A DNA stretch of 64,000 bases from Datisca glomerata (taxonomy: Eukaryota; Streptophyta; Magnoliopsida; Cucurbitales; Datiscaceae): positions 434,591 to 498,590 of the forward strand of contig QANY01004982.1 of the NCBI GenBank assembly GCA_003255025.1, read 5' to 3'. This document shows positions 11,442 through 21,758 of the stretch, piece after piece (within the stretch, counting starts at the first letter, position 1; each line of letters opens with the position of its first letter). The notes under the pieces were generated by a model. It was not told the origin of the DNA. It did no database searches and saw only the letters and a program-made list of their open reading frames with translations. The position numbers and the translations under genes are program-made.

Positions 11442-12218
11442 TCAATACTTTTTCTCTAACCTTTCGAAGAAAGGTTTGCATCTGTCAACCCTTGGATTTC
11501 CTTTAAGTCTCTTGGAGATTTCATTCTTACAATTGCATTTACCTAGTCCTGATTGACCTTGATTCTCCATTGCATCACTAGGTGCCCGAGATATTTTCCC
11601 GCGGCTACTCCAAACGTGTACTTTTCTAGATTTAGCTTCATGGAGTTTATTCTCAGAATGGAAAAGGCTTCTTCGAGGTCCTGAATGTGATCTTCTCATT
11701 TTCTGCTCTTAACCAACACGTCGTCGATGTAGACTTCCATGTTTACCTGATCTGTTCACAGAAGACTTTCTTTACTAGTCTTTGATAACTTGCACTTGTA
11801 TTCTTCAAACCAAAAGGCATGACTTTGTAACAATAGATGTTGTATTTAGTGATGAAAGAAGTTTTTTCTTGATCACGTTTGAACATCTTCACTTGATTAT
11901 AGTCTGAGTAAGCGTCCAGGAAGCTGAGAAGTTCGTGACTTGAAGTAGCGTCGACCATTTGGGATAGACCTTGTTTAAGACAGTGAAGTCTACGCAGATC
12001 CTCCACTTCCCGCTTTTCCTCTGTACCATCACCACATTGACTAGCCATTCGGGGTAGTTCACTTCCCTGATAAAATCCGCTGCCAAGAGTTTTTCTACTT
12101 CTTCTTTGATTGCATGGTTCTCTTTAGGGGTGAAGCTTCTCTTCCTCTGTTTTACTGGTTTTATAGTGGAGTCCTTATTCAATTTGTGATAGATGAGTTC
12201 TTCTGAAATGCTGGGCAT
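11442..12218 (-). pseudogene. Reverse transcriptase of Tat/Retand-like copy A, broken
   Basis: Minus-strand pieces: 12218-11889 (KPVKQRKRSFTPKEN, VEKLLAADFIREVNYPEWL, KWRICVDFTVLNK), 12048-11743 (DAYSDYNQVKMF, MPFGLKNTSASYQRLV) and the catalytic YIDDVLVKS at about 11731-11710. Two frames are needed, so it is frameshifted, yet the YIDD core is intact. The order and wording match Tat-lineage RT, and copy B shows the same domain at 58.98-59.64 kb. Confidence 0.75.
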
Positions 12219-12507
12219 CTCTTACGCGGTAGATGCGAACAAATCCTCATTTTCCCTTAGGAATTTTATCAGCGTTTCTTTTCTTTTTTCTCGAGGTGGC
12301 CGCCGATGTTCGGCAGTTTTTGGGTTCTTTCTTCCAAGAACACGAGCTCCATTTCCTCCCTCGCCTCGTACCTCAGACCATTTAACTTGTTTCCTTATTC
12401 GCTACTTATGTGGTAGAAGTAGAACTTGTCTTTGTCCTTGTAATTCAGTTCTTTAGGAGCGGGGCTAGTCTTTTCTGGTAAGGTTTATATTTGATTGCTT
12501 CCAATAT

Positions 12508-13790
12508 TTAGTAACCGAGATGGTCAACGGTGTAGATTTTATCCCTTGGCTGCACTCTGTCGGAATCCCATCTTTGGTACATGGTTCTTTCGCGCTTGAC
12601 ATTTTTCCCATCTTCTCTTTCCAGTCTGTCATACTTCCTTCTCTCGGGTCTCACGCTTATTTCGTGCTCTCGTGACTCTTCCTTCTTACTCTTAGCTACC
12701 CTATGCAGGCTCCTTTTTTCCTCTACCAGCGTGATGTAGGCCTGCACCCGTTGAAAGGTTTCTTCCATGGATTGGGGTTCTACTTTGAACAGATCTTCAA
12801 AGAAGGGTGACTCTAGCTCCAAACCTTGCTTGAAAGCTAATCCGGCAACCCGGTCGTTGTAGTTTTTAACTGTGGCCATTTCATCTTTGAAGTTGTGGGT
12901 GTATTCTCATAAAGATTCTCCTTCTTTGGTGGTGACTGTTAGAAGATATTCTGAGTCTTCCATGATCGCCCGGTAAGTAGAGTATTGTTCCATGAAAATA
13001 AATCACATGACAGCGCAGTTTGTGATCGAGTGCATCGGCAAGGAGTGATACCATTTCAGAGTCATCTCGTCCAAGCAGGTGGAGAACATTCTGCACATCA
13101 GTTTATCGTCATACTGGTATAGGGCCATATTTTGTCTGAAACACCGAAGGTAGTCTACAGGGTATATCTTTCCTTCATAGCATTTATATCTGGGGGCAGC
13201 GAACTTTTTAGCTACAGGTGCTACTAGGATTTTAGGGCTTAAGTAGGTTTGCGTAAGAGATTTGATATCAATTTTTCCCATACTCCCAAGATTTCTCATT
13301 TCCATCATCTTCTGTTCCAACAGTTCTTCCACCACCGCCTTTGTAATGACTTGGGACTGTCGAGCTTCCCCTATAGCCTCCTTCACGAGGTTTTATGATT
13401 GGACTTCCACCTCCCATTGTATGTTTCTATTATTCTCATCGTCCCCTTGCCTTCCATCTTGACAGTTGCCCCTAGAGTAGGTTTCTCGTTCATTACTATT
13501 CACCTTTTGACTGACTTATGCTTGCATTTTTGCCAGATCATGTTGAAGTGTGTTGATATGATCTTGTACATTCTACCACGCGCTACGCAGCGCTTTAGTG
13601 TTGCTCCTTTCCATCTCTTTCATCTCATTAAGTATGGTCTGCAGCATTTTCGTTGGTGGGGTTGGTTGATCTGCATGATCATCATTGTTTCTGGTCCATT
13701 TCCTTTATTCAGGGTTGCATTGGATTTGGTTCTAAGCATGTTTAGGGTTTGTAGGGTGGATCTCTTGAGCTTTTCTCTCAGCTCTCAATG
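12508..13790 (-). pseudogene. Gag of Tat/Retand-like copy A, broken, C-terminus deleted
   Basis: Minus-strand translation gives TKMLQTILNEMKEMERS near 13650, then 13386-13003 (KAVVEELLEQKMMEMRN, FAAPRYKCYEGKIYPVDYL, FRQNMALY, DEMTLKWYHSLP) and 12879-12508 (FKQGLELESPFFEDLF, TFQRVQAYITLVEEKR), the usual retrotrans-gag layout. Copy B (57054 onward) shares the KKMMxMR and APxxKKFxxP stretches. The zinc knuckle and protease expected downstream are missing, and the reading frame is broken at ~13000 and 13390. Confidence 0.75.
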
Positions 13791-13803
13791 AAAGCACAAA
13801 AAA

Positions 13804-13980
13804 TGTAAAAAAATTTCCCATCAATTGAGAATTGATAGGAGAATATCAAAAGGGTTAATATGTCTGAGTATTAGAGAGAGAGAATGAGAGAGGTAAACTA
13901 TGAGGATTTGGTTGCACAACCTCAAATGATGGATCCATTTGAAGTACCAAGAGGTCAAATCACTAGAGCTAGAGAAAAGA
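13804..13980 (-). mobile_element. Truncated 5' LTR of Tat/Retand-like copy A
   Basis: TGTAAAAAAATTTCCC at 13804 is the inverted LTR end next to the motif TTGTGCTTTCATTGAGAG (minus strand, about 13809-13791). Its sequence, including the GAGAGAGAATGAG run, parallels the reverse of the copy B LTR at 56335-56666. Similarity stops before ~13980, where the minisatellite-bearing gypsy element takes over. Confidence 0.5.
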
Positions 13981-14042
13981 GGATGGATGAAGCACTCAAT
14001 GGGAGTGTGACATGGAGTATTACATAGACTAAGACAACCTAC

Positions 14043-14246
14043 ATGGAGCATGATGTGCCATCCAACATAGCAGCCCACATGGAGCATGATGTGGCACCCA
14101 ACATAACATCCAACATGGGCCATGGCATGGAAACCAACATGGCAGTCGAAATAGAGCATGACGTGGCATCCTACATGGCATTACCCATGAAGCATGATGT
14201 GGCATTCAATATGGCAGTCCATATGGAGCATGACATGGCATTTTAA
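14043..14246 (+). repeat. Minisatellite in 5' LTR (unit about 36 bp)
   Basis: Repeats of the core ACATGGAGCATGATGTGGCA plus ~16 bp (CCCAACATGGCA-like). One frame reads as repeats of the type MEHDVASNMA, but both strands are open and the repeat is in an LTR, so this is not taken as a protein gene. Confidence 0.85.
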
Positions 14247-14248
14247 AT

Positions 14249-15930
14249 GATAACAAGGAATCAAGACAACTTGGAAATCCTAACCTAGAAGTGGACAGCC
14301 AATAGTAGTCTATTAGAGAATGACACATTGACAATCCTAACCTAGAAGTGGACAGTTAAAAGAAGTCATTTTGGTAGATTACAAGTTCCTTATTTATTAC
14401 AATTAATATTTCTTTATTTTTTAAATTTAGTTTAGGTTATTTAAACACTTTAGGACTCTTTAGGCTTCTAGTTTTTTTTATTTAAGCATGGTTTCACAAT
14501 GTATTAAAGAAGTTTGATCAATATAATTTATTTGTGAGAGTTTTCTCTTTAGTTCTTCTTAGAACTTTTTTGACATATCAAGAATATTCTTGTGGCGTCT
14601 AAAACCTAGGCTTATCACTCACTTTTTCTTCTTGTTCTTAAGTGTGGCGTCTAAACCATACTTTTGGTTTTTTTCAAAGCATCAATTTGGGTCTTAGGTC
14701 TTATACCTAAGGTTCTCTTTGTGTCATAGAAAACAGTCAAGATTTCTTCTTCTTTAAAATCGATCATTGGGTTCTTGAACCATCATTGTTATTGGGTTTC
14801 AAGGCTGGTCATGATGATAAGGAATCAAGACAACTTGGAAATCCTAACGTAGAAGTGAACATCCAATAGTAGTCTATTAGAGCATGACACCTTGACAATC
14901 CTAACTTAGAAGTGGACAGCCAATATGAGTCTTTTGGGTAGATTACAAGTTCCTTATTTATTGTAACTACTATTTCTTTATTTTTTAAATTTATTTTAGG
15001 TTATTTAAACACTTTAGGACTCTTTAGGCTTCTAGTTTTTTCTATTTAAGCATGGTTTCATAAGGTATTAAAGAACTTTGATCAATGTAATTTTTTTGTG
15101 AGAGTTTTCTCTTTGGTTCGTCTTAGAACTTATCAAGAATATTCTTGTGGCGTCTAAATCCTAGACTTATCACTCACTTTTTCTTCTTGTTCTTGAATAT
15201 GTCGTCTAAACCATACATTTGGTTCTTTTCAAAGAATCAATTTGGGTCTTAGGTCTTATACCTAAGGTTCTCTTTGTGTCATAGAAAACGGGTCAGGATT
15301 TCTTTTTCTTTAAAATCGATCATTGGGTTCTTGAACCATCATTGTTATTGGGTTTCAAGGCTGGTCATGATGACATTGAATCAAGACAACTTGAAAATCC
15401 TAACCTAAAAGTGGACAACCAATAGTAGTCTATTAGAGAATGACACCTTGCCAATCCTACCCTAGAAGTGGACAACCAATATGAGTCTTTTGGGTGGATT
15501 ACAAGTTCCTTATTAATTGTAATTAATATTTCTTTACCTTTTAAATTTAGTTTAGGTTATTTAAACACTTTAGGACTCTTTAGGCTTCTAGATTTTTCTA
15601 TTTAAGCATGGTTTCACAATGTATTAAAGAACTTTGATCAATATAATTTCTTTGTGAGAGTTTTCTCTTTGGTTATTCTTAGAACTTATCAGACTTAGGC
15701 ATCTAAAACCTAGACTTATCACTCACTTTTCCTTCTTGCTCTTGAGTGTGGCATCTAAACCATACATTTGATTCTTTTTGAAGCATCAATTTGGGTTTTA
15801 GGTCTTATACCTAAGATTCTCTTTGTGACGTAGAAAACGGGTCAGGATTTCTTCTTCTTTAAAAGCAATCATTGGGTTTTTGAACCATCATTGTTATTGG
15901 GTTTCAAGGCTGGTCGCTTGAGATTGATAT
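14249..15930 (+). repeat. Three tandem copies of a ~560-bp LTR unit
   Basis: The anchor word TCAAGACAACTTG occurs at 14261, 14825 and 15381 (spacing 564 and 556). Each unit continues through TAAACACTTTAGGACTC, AAGCATGGTTTCA, TATTAAAGAA and ends in TTATTGGGTTTCAAGGCTGG. The junctions read GGCTGGTCATGATGA. The 3' LTR at 18938-19465 has one copy. Confidence 0.9.
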
Positions 15931-16189
15931 CATTTTCTTTTTGTTCTCTAGAGTCAGATTCAATTCTGATTTTTTTTCTGATTTTGATAGTGGTTATGAG
16001 AAAATGATCACAAGTTTTTATCCGGATGTCGAAATAGTCATTATTGCATATCAAATCGAACGGATTTGCGAGACATACAATCTATACGTGAATTGTGATC
16101 TAGATTCCATTGTTTTGATCACTTCCTGAGGAATTTAAATTTCTTGCGCAATTTCATCTAAAAATTTAGAATTTCAAATGCGAATTTCC

Positions 16190-16550
16190 ATTATTTTAGC
16201 TATCATCTTATCATCTTATCTTATCTCATCATATCTTATGATATCATATCTTATCTCATCTTATCATATCATATCTTATCTCATCTTATCATATCATATC
16301 TCATCTTGTCATAACTTATCAAATCTTTTCTTATCTCATCTTATCTTATCTTATCATTGTCTTATCTTATCATATATATTTTTATCTCATCTTATCTTAT
16401 CTTATCATATCTTTTCTTATCTCATCTAATCTTATCTTATCATTATCTTATCTTATCATATCTTTTCTTATCTCATCTTATCTTATATTATCTTATCAGT
16501 GTCTTGTATTATCATATCTTTTCTTATCTCGTCTTATCTAATTTTATCGC
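16190..16550 (+). repeat. Pentanucleotide microsatellite (TTATC/TCATC)n
   Basis: About 360 bp of imperfect CTTATCTCATCTTATC-type repeats in the untranslated leader between the 5' LTR and gag. Confidence 0.95.
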
Positions 16551-16819
16551 TTAGTTGTTTCCTTTCCTTATATTCTCATAGTGTTTGCTTTGTTTAGGTC
16601 TTTTGGTTGTTGCTTGAAAATTTCATATTCGTTTGGCAGTTTTATCAAGAACTGAAAGAGAAAACTAAGAGTGTTAAAAGGTCAGAGTGTGAGAAAATCA
16701 GAGGGTAAAAGTCAACTATATTGAGTGAAACACGAGAGAAATTGAGTGAACCTCAAACTTTGAGTGTAAACACGTGAGGGAGAGATTGTGAGGTCCTTCA
16801 TTTTTTCTACTAATCTTAT

Positions 16820-17245
16820 TTTCTTTCAAGTATGTCAACAGTAATGGTAGGGGTGGAATGCTGAAAGCTGGTATGTTGAAGTTACAAATGGAGGCGTTAT
16901 TGGGTGAATTTAAGAGAACGTTAGGAGAGGGCTTAGAACGATTGCATTAGAGGATTAATCAGGTCGAAACACGGGTAGAGCAACCTTGAGCTCCTATGGG
17001 GCATCGAAGGAAGAAACGATCACCTAAGTTTAAGTATGATGAAGAATTTGGGAACTACTTTAATGAAGAGGAGCGATATTCTCACATGGTCAGATTACGC
17101 CATGGGGTTGGAGATAGGGGATTCTGACATGGAAATAGAGAAGATTGGTTTGGTGAGAGAGTGGATAACAATTTGGGTAGCATTAAGATGAAAATACAAT
17201 CATTGCAAGGCAAGAATGTGGAAATCAAAAGTGATTTTAAAGAGA
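16820..17245 (+). pseudogene. Gag N-terminal part of the minisatellite gypsy element, broken
   Basis: The + strand reads MLKLQMEALLGEFKRTLGEG, KKRSPKFKYDEEF and finally VDNNLGSIKMKIQSLQGKN, the conserved entry to the plant gypsy gag domain. Directly after this (17245) the sequence jumps to the gag-protease linker; the main gag domain and zinc knuckle have been deleted. At least one TAG and one TGA interrupt it. Confidence 0.7.
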
Positions 17246-17660
17246 GCCCATGCCACCACTAGAGGATGCAAGTGACATTAAAGAACCGGTCAATGGGGAA
17301 CTTTCAGTAAAAAGAAGACCTCTTAAGGCCATAGCCAAAGAAGATAAGAATGTACAACGAGAAAATATTTTTCATACTAGATTCCTTGTTAATGATAAAG
17401 TGTGCAGTATGATTATTGATGGGGAAAGTTGTACTAAGTGGCTAGCACTTAAATGGTGAAAAAACTAAACTTGCCTATATTAAAACATCATAATCCGTAC
17501 AAGCTGAAATGGTTGAATGATACTGGAGAAATCGAGGTGCATAAGCAAGTGTTAGTTTCTTTTTTTTATTAGTAAGTACAAAGATAAAGTTTTGTGTGAT
17601 GTAGTGCTAATGCAAGCAAGTCATCTTCTCTTGGGGAGGCCGTAGAAATGTGATAGAAAA
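17246..17660 (+). pseudogene. Protease region of the minisatellite gypsy element, broken
   Basis: The reading frame 17250-17459 (PPLEDASDIKEPVNGELSVK, then QRENIFHTRFLVNDKVCSMI, IDGESC) is the gag-protease linker and the aspartic protease active site (IIDG-x-SC in this family). After a stop it continues as KKLNLPILKHHNPYKLKWLN, VHKQVLVSF and LLGRP-like residues up to about 17660. It would process the Gag-Pol polyprotein; stops after 17459 disable it. Confidence 0.7.
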
Positions 17661-17999
17661 TCCACTCATGACGGTTACAAAAATAGATACTCTTTTATAA
17701 TTGATAAGAAACTCATTACTCTTGTACCCCTCACCCCAAAACTAGTGCAAGTAGATCAATTGAAGTTGAAAAGAGAGAATGAAAAATAAAGAGAGATTGT
17801 GAATGAAAAAGAGAGAGTGTGTGAGCAAAATCAAGAGAGTGGGAGTTCAAAAAAAATGAGTGCTTGAACAAAAGAACAGAGTGAAAAATAGAAAGTTGGG
17901 CGAGAGGAGTGAGAAAAATCAAGAGAGATTTTATGCAAGAAAGAGTGAAATTAAAAGATCTTTGAGTTCCAAGCTGCCTTTGCTTGTAATTTTGTACAA

Positions 18000-18657
18000 A
18001 GAGGCTTGCTTTTCCACTGACGAACTTAATCACTCTGCTTAGTGTTTTTATATCTCTTTTGCAGCACTTTGAAGATGTATTCCCTGAGGAGGGGCCAAAA
18101 GAGTTTCCACCAATTAGGGGAATTGAACATCACATTGACTTCGTACCCAATGCTCCCATCCGAAACAAGCCCGCTAAAAGAAGATATAAGGAGTAGAGAA
18201 AAGATATGGAAAGACAAGCGAGCAAGCTCATGGAAAAGGAGTATGCCCATGGAGCATGATCCCTAGTGTGGTTCTGGTATTGCTGGTGACTAAGAAGGAA
18301 CGAGCATGGATGATGTGCGTCGATCGGTGAGCCATAAATAATATCTCTAAAGTATCACTATCTTATTCCTAGATTACGTATGCTTAATGATTTGCATGGT
18401 TCTTGTATGTTTACTAAAATTGATCTTAAAAGTGAATATCATCAAAGTAGCATGAAAGAATTATATGAATGGATAATAACACTTAAAACTAAACATGGAT
18501 TGCATAAGTGGTTAGTAAAGATATATGGTTTAACTAATGCACCTAGTACATTCATGAGGTTGATGAATCATGTCTTGTGTGCGTTCATGAGAAAATTTAT
18601 GGTAGTTAATAGGACACTCACTACTTTGTTGGGTGCTATCATTCAAAAGAATTTAAG
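18000..18657 (+). pseudogene. Reverse transcriptase fused to an integrase fragment (deletion product)
   Basis: From 18000 the + strand reads PLLVILYKEACF, LPPIRGIEHHIDFVP-like residues, then 18380-18604: MLNDLHGSCMFTKIDLKSEY, LVKIYGLTNAPSTFMRLMNH and RKFMVV. The next residues, NRTLTTLLGAIIQKNLRQW (18607-18663), belong to the integrase core (the stretch after QTDGQTEVV), not to RT. The YxDD box, RNase H and most of the integrase are therefore gone, joined in frame at a shared Val-Val. At about 18658 the sequence enters the minisatellite of the 3' LTR. Confidence 0.75.
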
Positions 18658-18659
18658 GC

Positions 18660-18935
18660 AATGGAGCATGACGTGCCGTCCAACATGACAGCCTACATGG
18701 AGCATGTCATGGCGTCCAATATGGCAGCCCACATACGCATGATGTGGCACCCAACATGACATCCTACATGGACCATGGCATGGCAACCAACATGGCAGTC
18801 GACATGGAGCATGACGTGGCATCCAACATGGCATCCTACATGGAGATGGTGTGGCATCCTACATGGGATTACCCATGGAGCATGATGTGGCGTTTAGTAT
18901 GGCAATCCACATGGAGCATAACATGGCATTTTAAA
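18660..18935 (+). repeat. Minisatellite in 3' LTR (same family as 14043-14246)
   Basis: Repeats of ATGGAGCATGACGTGGCATC and variants, in the same orientation as the 5' LTR copy; followed by the 560-bp LTR unit. Confidence 0.85.
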
Positions 18936-19465
18936 TTTTGACAAGAAATCATGACAGCTTGGAAATCCTAACCTAGAAGTGGACAGCCAATAATAGTCTA
19001 TTAGAGCATGACACATTGGCAATCCTAACCTAGAAGTCGACAGTCAATAGAAGTCTTTTGAGTGGATTACAAGTCCTTTATTTATTGCAATTAATATTTC
19101 TTTATCTTTTAAATTTATTTTAGGTTATTTAAACACTTTATGACTCTTTAGGCTTCTAGCTTTTTTATTTAAGTATGGTTTCACAATGTATTAAAGAACT
19201 TTGATCAATGTAATTTCTTTATGAGAGTTTTCTCTTTGGTTCTTTTTAGAACTTTTCAGACTTATCAAGAATATTTTTGTGGCTTCTAAACTATACCTTT
19301 GGTTCTTTTCGAAGCATCAATTTAGGTCTTAGATCTTATACCTAAGGTTTCTTTGTGTCATAAAAAAAGGTCAGGATTTCTTCTTCTTTGAAATCGATCA
19401 TTGGGTTCTTGAACCATCATTGTTATTGGGTTTCAAGGCTGGTTGCTTGAGGTTCATATTAGTAA
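18936..19465 (+). mobile_element. 3' LTR unit of the minisatellite gypsy element
   Basis: Single copy of the 560-bp unit, from GACAGCTTGGAAATCCTAACC to TTATTGGGTTTCAAGGCTGG and GCTTGAG; a ~50-bp stretch around the CTTGTTCTT segment is deleted relative to the 5' copies. Confidence 0.8.
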
Positions 19466-20165
19466 ATGCTCTGAGTAACAGTTGAGTTATATTGAACGTG
19501 TGTTGGTATTTTATTTTTTACACAAGCCTTATATAGGCTTATAAAGTTTACACAAGTAACAGAATAATGATAAAGAGGGAATGATTACCCTCCCCCTATG
19601 ACCTCGGAGGCCTTCATTACGCCTAGAGGTAACACCCATACATGGGTGATCTCTTTTACCAGGCGTGGGGCCCCTTCTTATTTTTATTTATCACTTCCAG
19701 TTGTCTTGTCTCCAGCCGTCTAGTCGTTAATCAGTCATAGCCACTTAGTGGTTCCTCATGGCTCGGGCCAATCAGTCACAGCCACTTGCTGGTCTGCCAG
19801 CTTGTCTTGTTTGAGTCACTCAGCCACTTGTTCGAGTGTTCCTTTTTCCCTTTCCCATTTCCCTCTTGGTCCTTGTCTGTACTTGGTTTAATCCTCCTCG
19901 TCCACGTGGAGTAAGGGATATTTTTAGCCTATCAAGTATATTATTAAATTTTAGATCTTCTCTATTTTAGAGAAGACTTTTATCTTGTTAATTCTAAGCC
20001 TACTTACCATTAGAGTAGAGGATTCTTTTTATTTCTTCCAACTCTCTAAGAAACTCAACGAATTGGTTATATGTATTCTCAAACAATTGTTCATTTTTTG
20101 TAATTTTCAAAAAATATGATAATTTTTTGTAACAAACTATTAATACTTTCAGTACATTGTGTGTT
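19466..20165. other. Unassigned non-coding segment
   Basis: No ORF or domain seen. It contains CCTTATATAGGCTTATAAAG (near 19529), which on the minus strand looks like a TATA-type promoter, and a GC-richer stretch with SCR words such as CACTTGTTCGAGTG; it may be an unrecognised LTR on the minus strand. Confidence 0.3.
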
Positions 20166-20169
20166 CTTC

Positions 20170-20510
20170 ATATCAGTTGTAAAAGTATGTCGCCCATATA
20201 CCAGACCCTATTTTTCTCGCAGTTGAAAGAATCATGTAGCCATTTAATCACCCTTCAAATTATTTCTTTCAAGAATTTTATTCCATGCAGATAACATTTA
20301 GTTTCATCTTCACAGTCATAGATAGAATTGCTAAACTCATGAACAAATTGCTAACTAGCTCTATCAAACACATGGCTTAAATGTTTAGCAGCATTCTGAT
20401 AAATATGCGACACACGTAAACGAGTTGAGAATCAGGAAACACAATAGATATTGCTTTTTCTATTACATCTGACTGATATGTAAGAATTATCTTCGGTCGA
20501 GTCAGATTCT
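20170..20510 (-). pseudogene. FAR1/MULE-type transposase fragment
   Basis: Minus-strand translation gives PKIILTYQSDVIEKAISIVF (PD following), then after a frame change YQNAAKHLSHVFDRA, QFVHEFSNSIYDCEDE and WLHDSFNCEKNRVWYMGDI. This matches the DDE-core part shared by MULE transposases and FAR1-related proteins (PKTIxTDQ...AI..VFP...H..W HI.QNA.KHL). Two frameshifts and a stop, and no zinc-finger or SWIM region nearby: a short remnant. Confidence 0.6.
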
Positions 20511-20690
20511 AACTAATTGGTATTAGATGGAGAGGCCCAACAGGTATATAAGCACGGAAAATCCTCATCCAAAGTCAATGTGGAATAACATCTCTTAACA
20601 CCCCCTCACCTGAAATGTGCCATGAGTTGGGTAGGTACTGATAGAAATAGATGGAGACAGACAGAGACTGGGCCTAAGCAGGATAGAACC

Positions 20691-20862
20691 GAGCTCTAAT
20701 ACCATGGTAGACGGAAATAAATCAATATATTTAGTATATCAAAATATGTAAATATGATAGCTTATTTATAGGCTTATAATAACGTGTGGTACAATATATA
20801 AATATAGTACAAGGTGTAGTACAATGTGAATGAGTGTCAGTCTAAATACACACGTACTGACA
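20691..20862 (-). mobile_element. Inverted copia LTR with primer-binding site
   Basis: 20708-20862 is the reverse complement of the copia 3' LTR at 25.85-25.99 kb (shared words include the reverse of CACATTGTACTACACCTT and GCTATCATAT). Next to it, 20707-20691 reads on the minus strand TGGTATTAGAGCTC, the initiator-Met-tRNA primer-binding site of copia elements. So an LTR-PBS unit points left, head to head with the rightward copia pol that starts at 20855. Confidence 0.75.
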
Positions 20863-21740
20863 ATGCTATGGAATATAGAGATACTGAGTTTTTAGATTTT
20901 CTTTGATCCCATAGTATTCTCGTTCAATGCTCTAATCTAGGCACATCTCAACAAATTGGAAGAGTTGAACGAAAATAGAGGCATATTCTAGAAACTACTG
21001 GGCCTTACTCATCTCTACCTCTTGTCATGAAAAGTTTTGGGGGAAAGCTGCTTCAACGGCTGTCTATACTATAAATCATGTTTCTTCCAAAATTATTTCA
21101 AATCAGACTCTTTTTGAACATCTTCATGGCACTCCCCCTGACTATAGCTATCTAGTAGTTTTTGGTAGTGCATGTTTTGTTCTCCTTCAACCATATGAGT
21201 GCATGAAACTTGAACCACGAGCTCACCTATGTTGTTTTCTAGGATAAGGAAATGGACATAAAGGATATAGGTGTTACAGTCCCATTTCTAATCATCTTCA
21301 TGTATCTTGTCATGTCATCTTTTGGGAACATAAGATATTTTCCTCAATGTCAAAGTTTCAATTCTCATCTAGATCTGCAACCTCGTACTTTACCAACTCC
21401 TCTGTAGAATTATTTCTTGAGATAATCCTGAAGACTATGTCTCATCACCTTCTGATCTCTCTACAGTCATTCATGTACCTTCTAACCTTTCTACAGATAA
21501 TAATACATCATCTTCAGGATTATCTCAAGTCTCTACGCCATCTGAGGATCCTTTTGTGTGTCCTCCTAAGTCACACTATTCCATTCCACCTCTACATCAT
21601 TCAACTGGGGTAAGAGAACAATCTACTCGTCTACATGATTTTCATTACTTTTCTACTGTTCTATCTCTCTATTAGCCATAACCATATCAGGAGGTCATTT
21701 CTAACCATGTTTTGTAGAAATAAATGGAAGAAGAATTACA
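20855..21740 (+). pseudogene. Copia integrase C-terminal half and connection region, broken
   Basis: The + strand starts at RTDNAMEYRDTEFLDFL and reads GTSQQIGRVERK-RHILET, then ALPLTIAI-like and YECMKLEPRAHLCCF-like residues and a Ser/Pro/Thr-rich linker (SSSGLSQVSTPSEDPFV near 21510). The RxDNAxEY and NGRxERKHRH motifs are signature parts of copia integrases; here N of NGR is I. Upstream zinc-binding domain and first catalytic Asp are absent because the inverted LTR abuts at 20862. Stops and frameshifts are frequent. Confidence 0.75.
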
Positions 21741-21758
21741 GGCTCTACCTCCTAGAAA

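Larger units (their letters stand above)
6650..13980 (-). mobile_element. Tat/Retand-like Ty3/gypsy element, copy A, 5'-truncated LTR
   Basis: Minus-strand order: LTR remnant (13.98-13.80 kb), primer-site-like motif (about 13.80-13.79 kb), gag (13.79-12.5), RT (12.2-11.44), RNase H (about 11.4-10.47), integrase (10.39-9.28), 59-bp repeats, and an opposite-strand ORF (8.17-6.65). Gag and pol match copy B at 56.3-61.2 kb closely but copy A keeps the integrase that copy B lacks. Between gag (12508) and RT (12218) only 290 bp remain, so the gag zinc knuckle and the protease have been deleted. The 3' LTR was not found. Confidence 0.75.
13985..19465 (+). mobile_element. Internally deleted Ty3/gypsy element with minisatellite-bearing LTRs
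   Basis: The two ends (about 13985-15930 and 18658-19465) share the MEHDV minisatellite followed by a 560-bp unit and so are its LTRs. Between them lie a (TTATC)n leader, a gag N-terminus, protease, part of RT and a scrap of integrase, all in + orientation with stops. The 5' LTR carries three copies of the 560-bp unit, the 3' LTR one. The 3' LTR starts abruptly inside the minisatellite, cutting the integrase. The exact outer boundary on the 5' side could not be set. Confidence 0.7.

Noticed and set aside
13821..14246. ORFs made of MEHDV or VGCHVG repeats on both strands
   Set aside because: Both strands of a minisatellite in an LTR are open by periodicity; no start context or downstream coding signal.
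16178..16554. Ser/Leu/Tyr-rich ORFs
   Set aside because: Direct translation of the (TTATC)n microsatellite.
14043..18941. CRISPR-like array formed by the spaced minisatellite repeats
   Set aside because: Plant nuclear sequence; the repeats are contiguous and degenerate, with no unique spacers and no cas genes.
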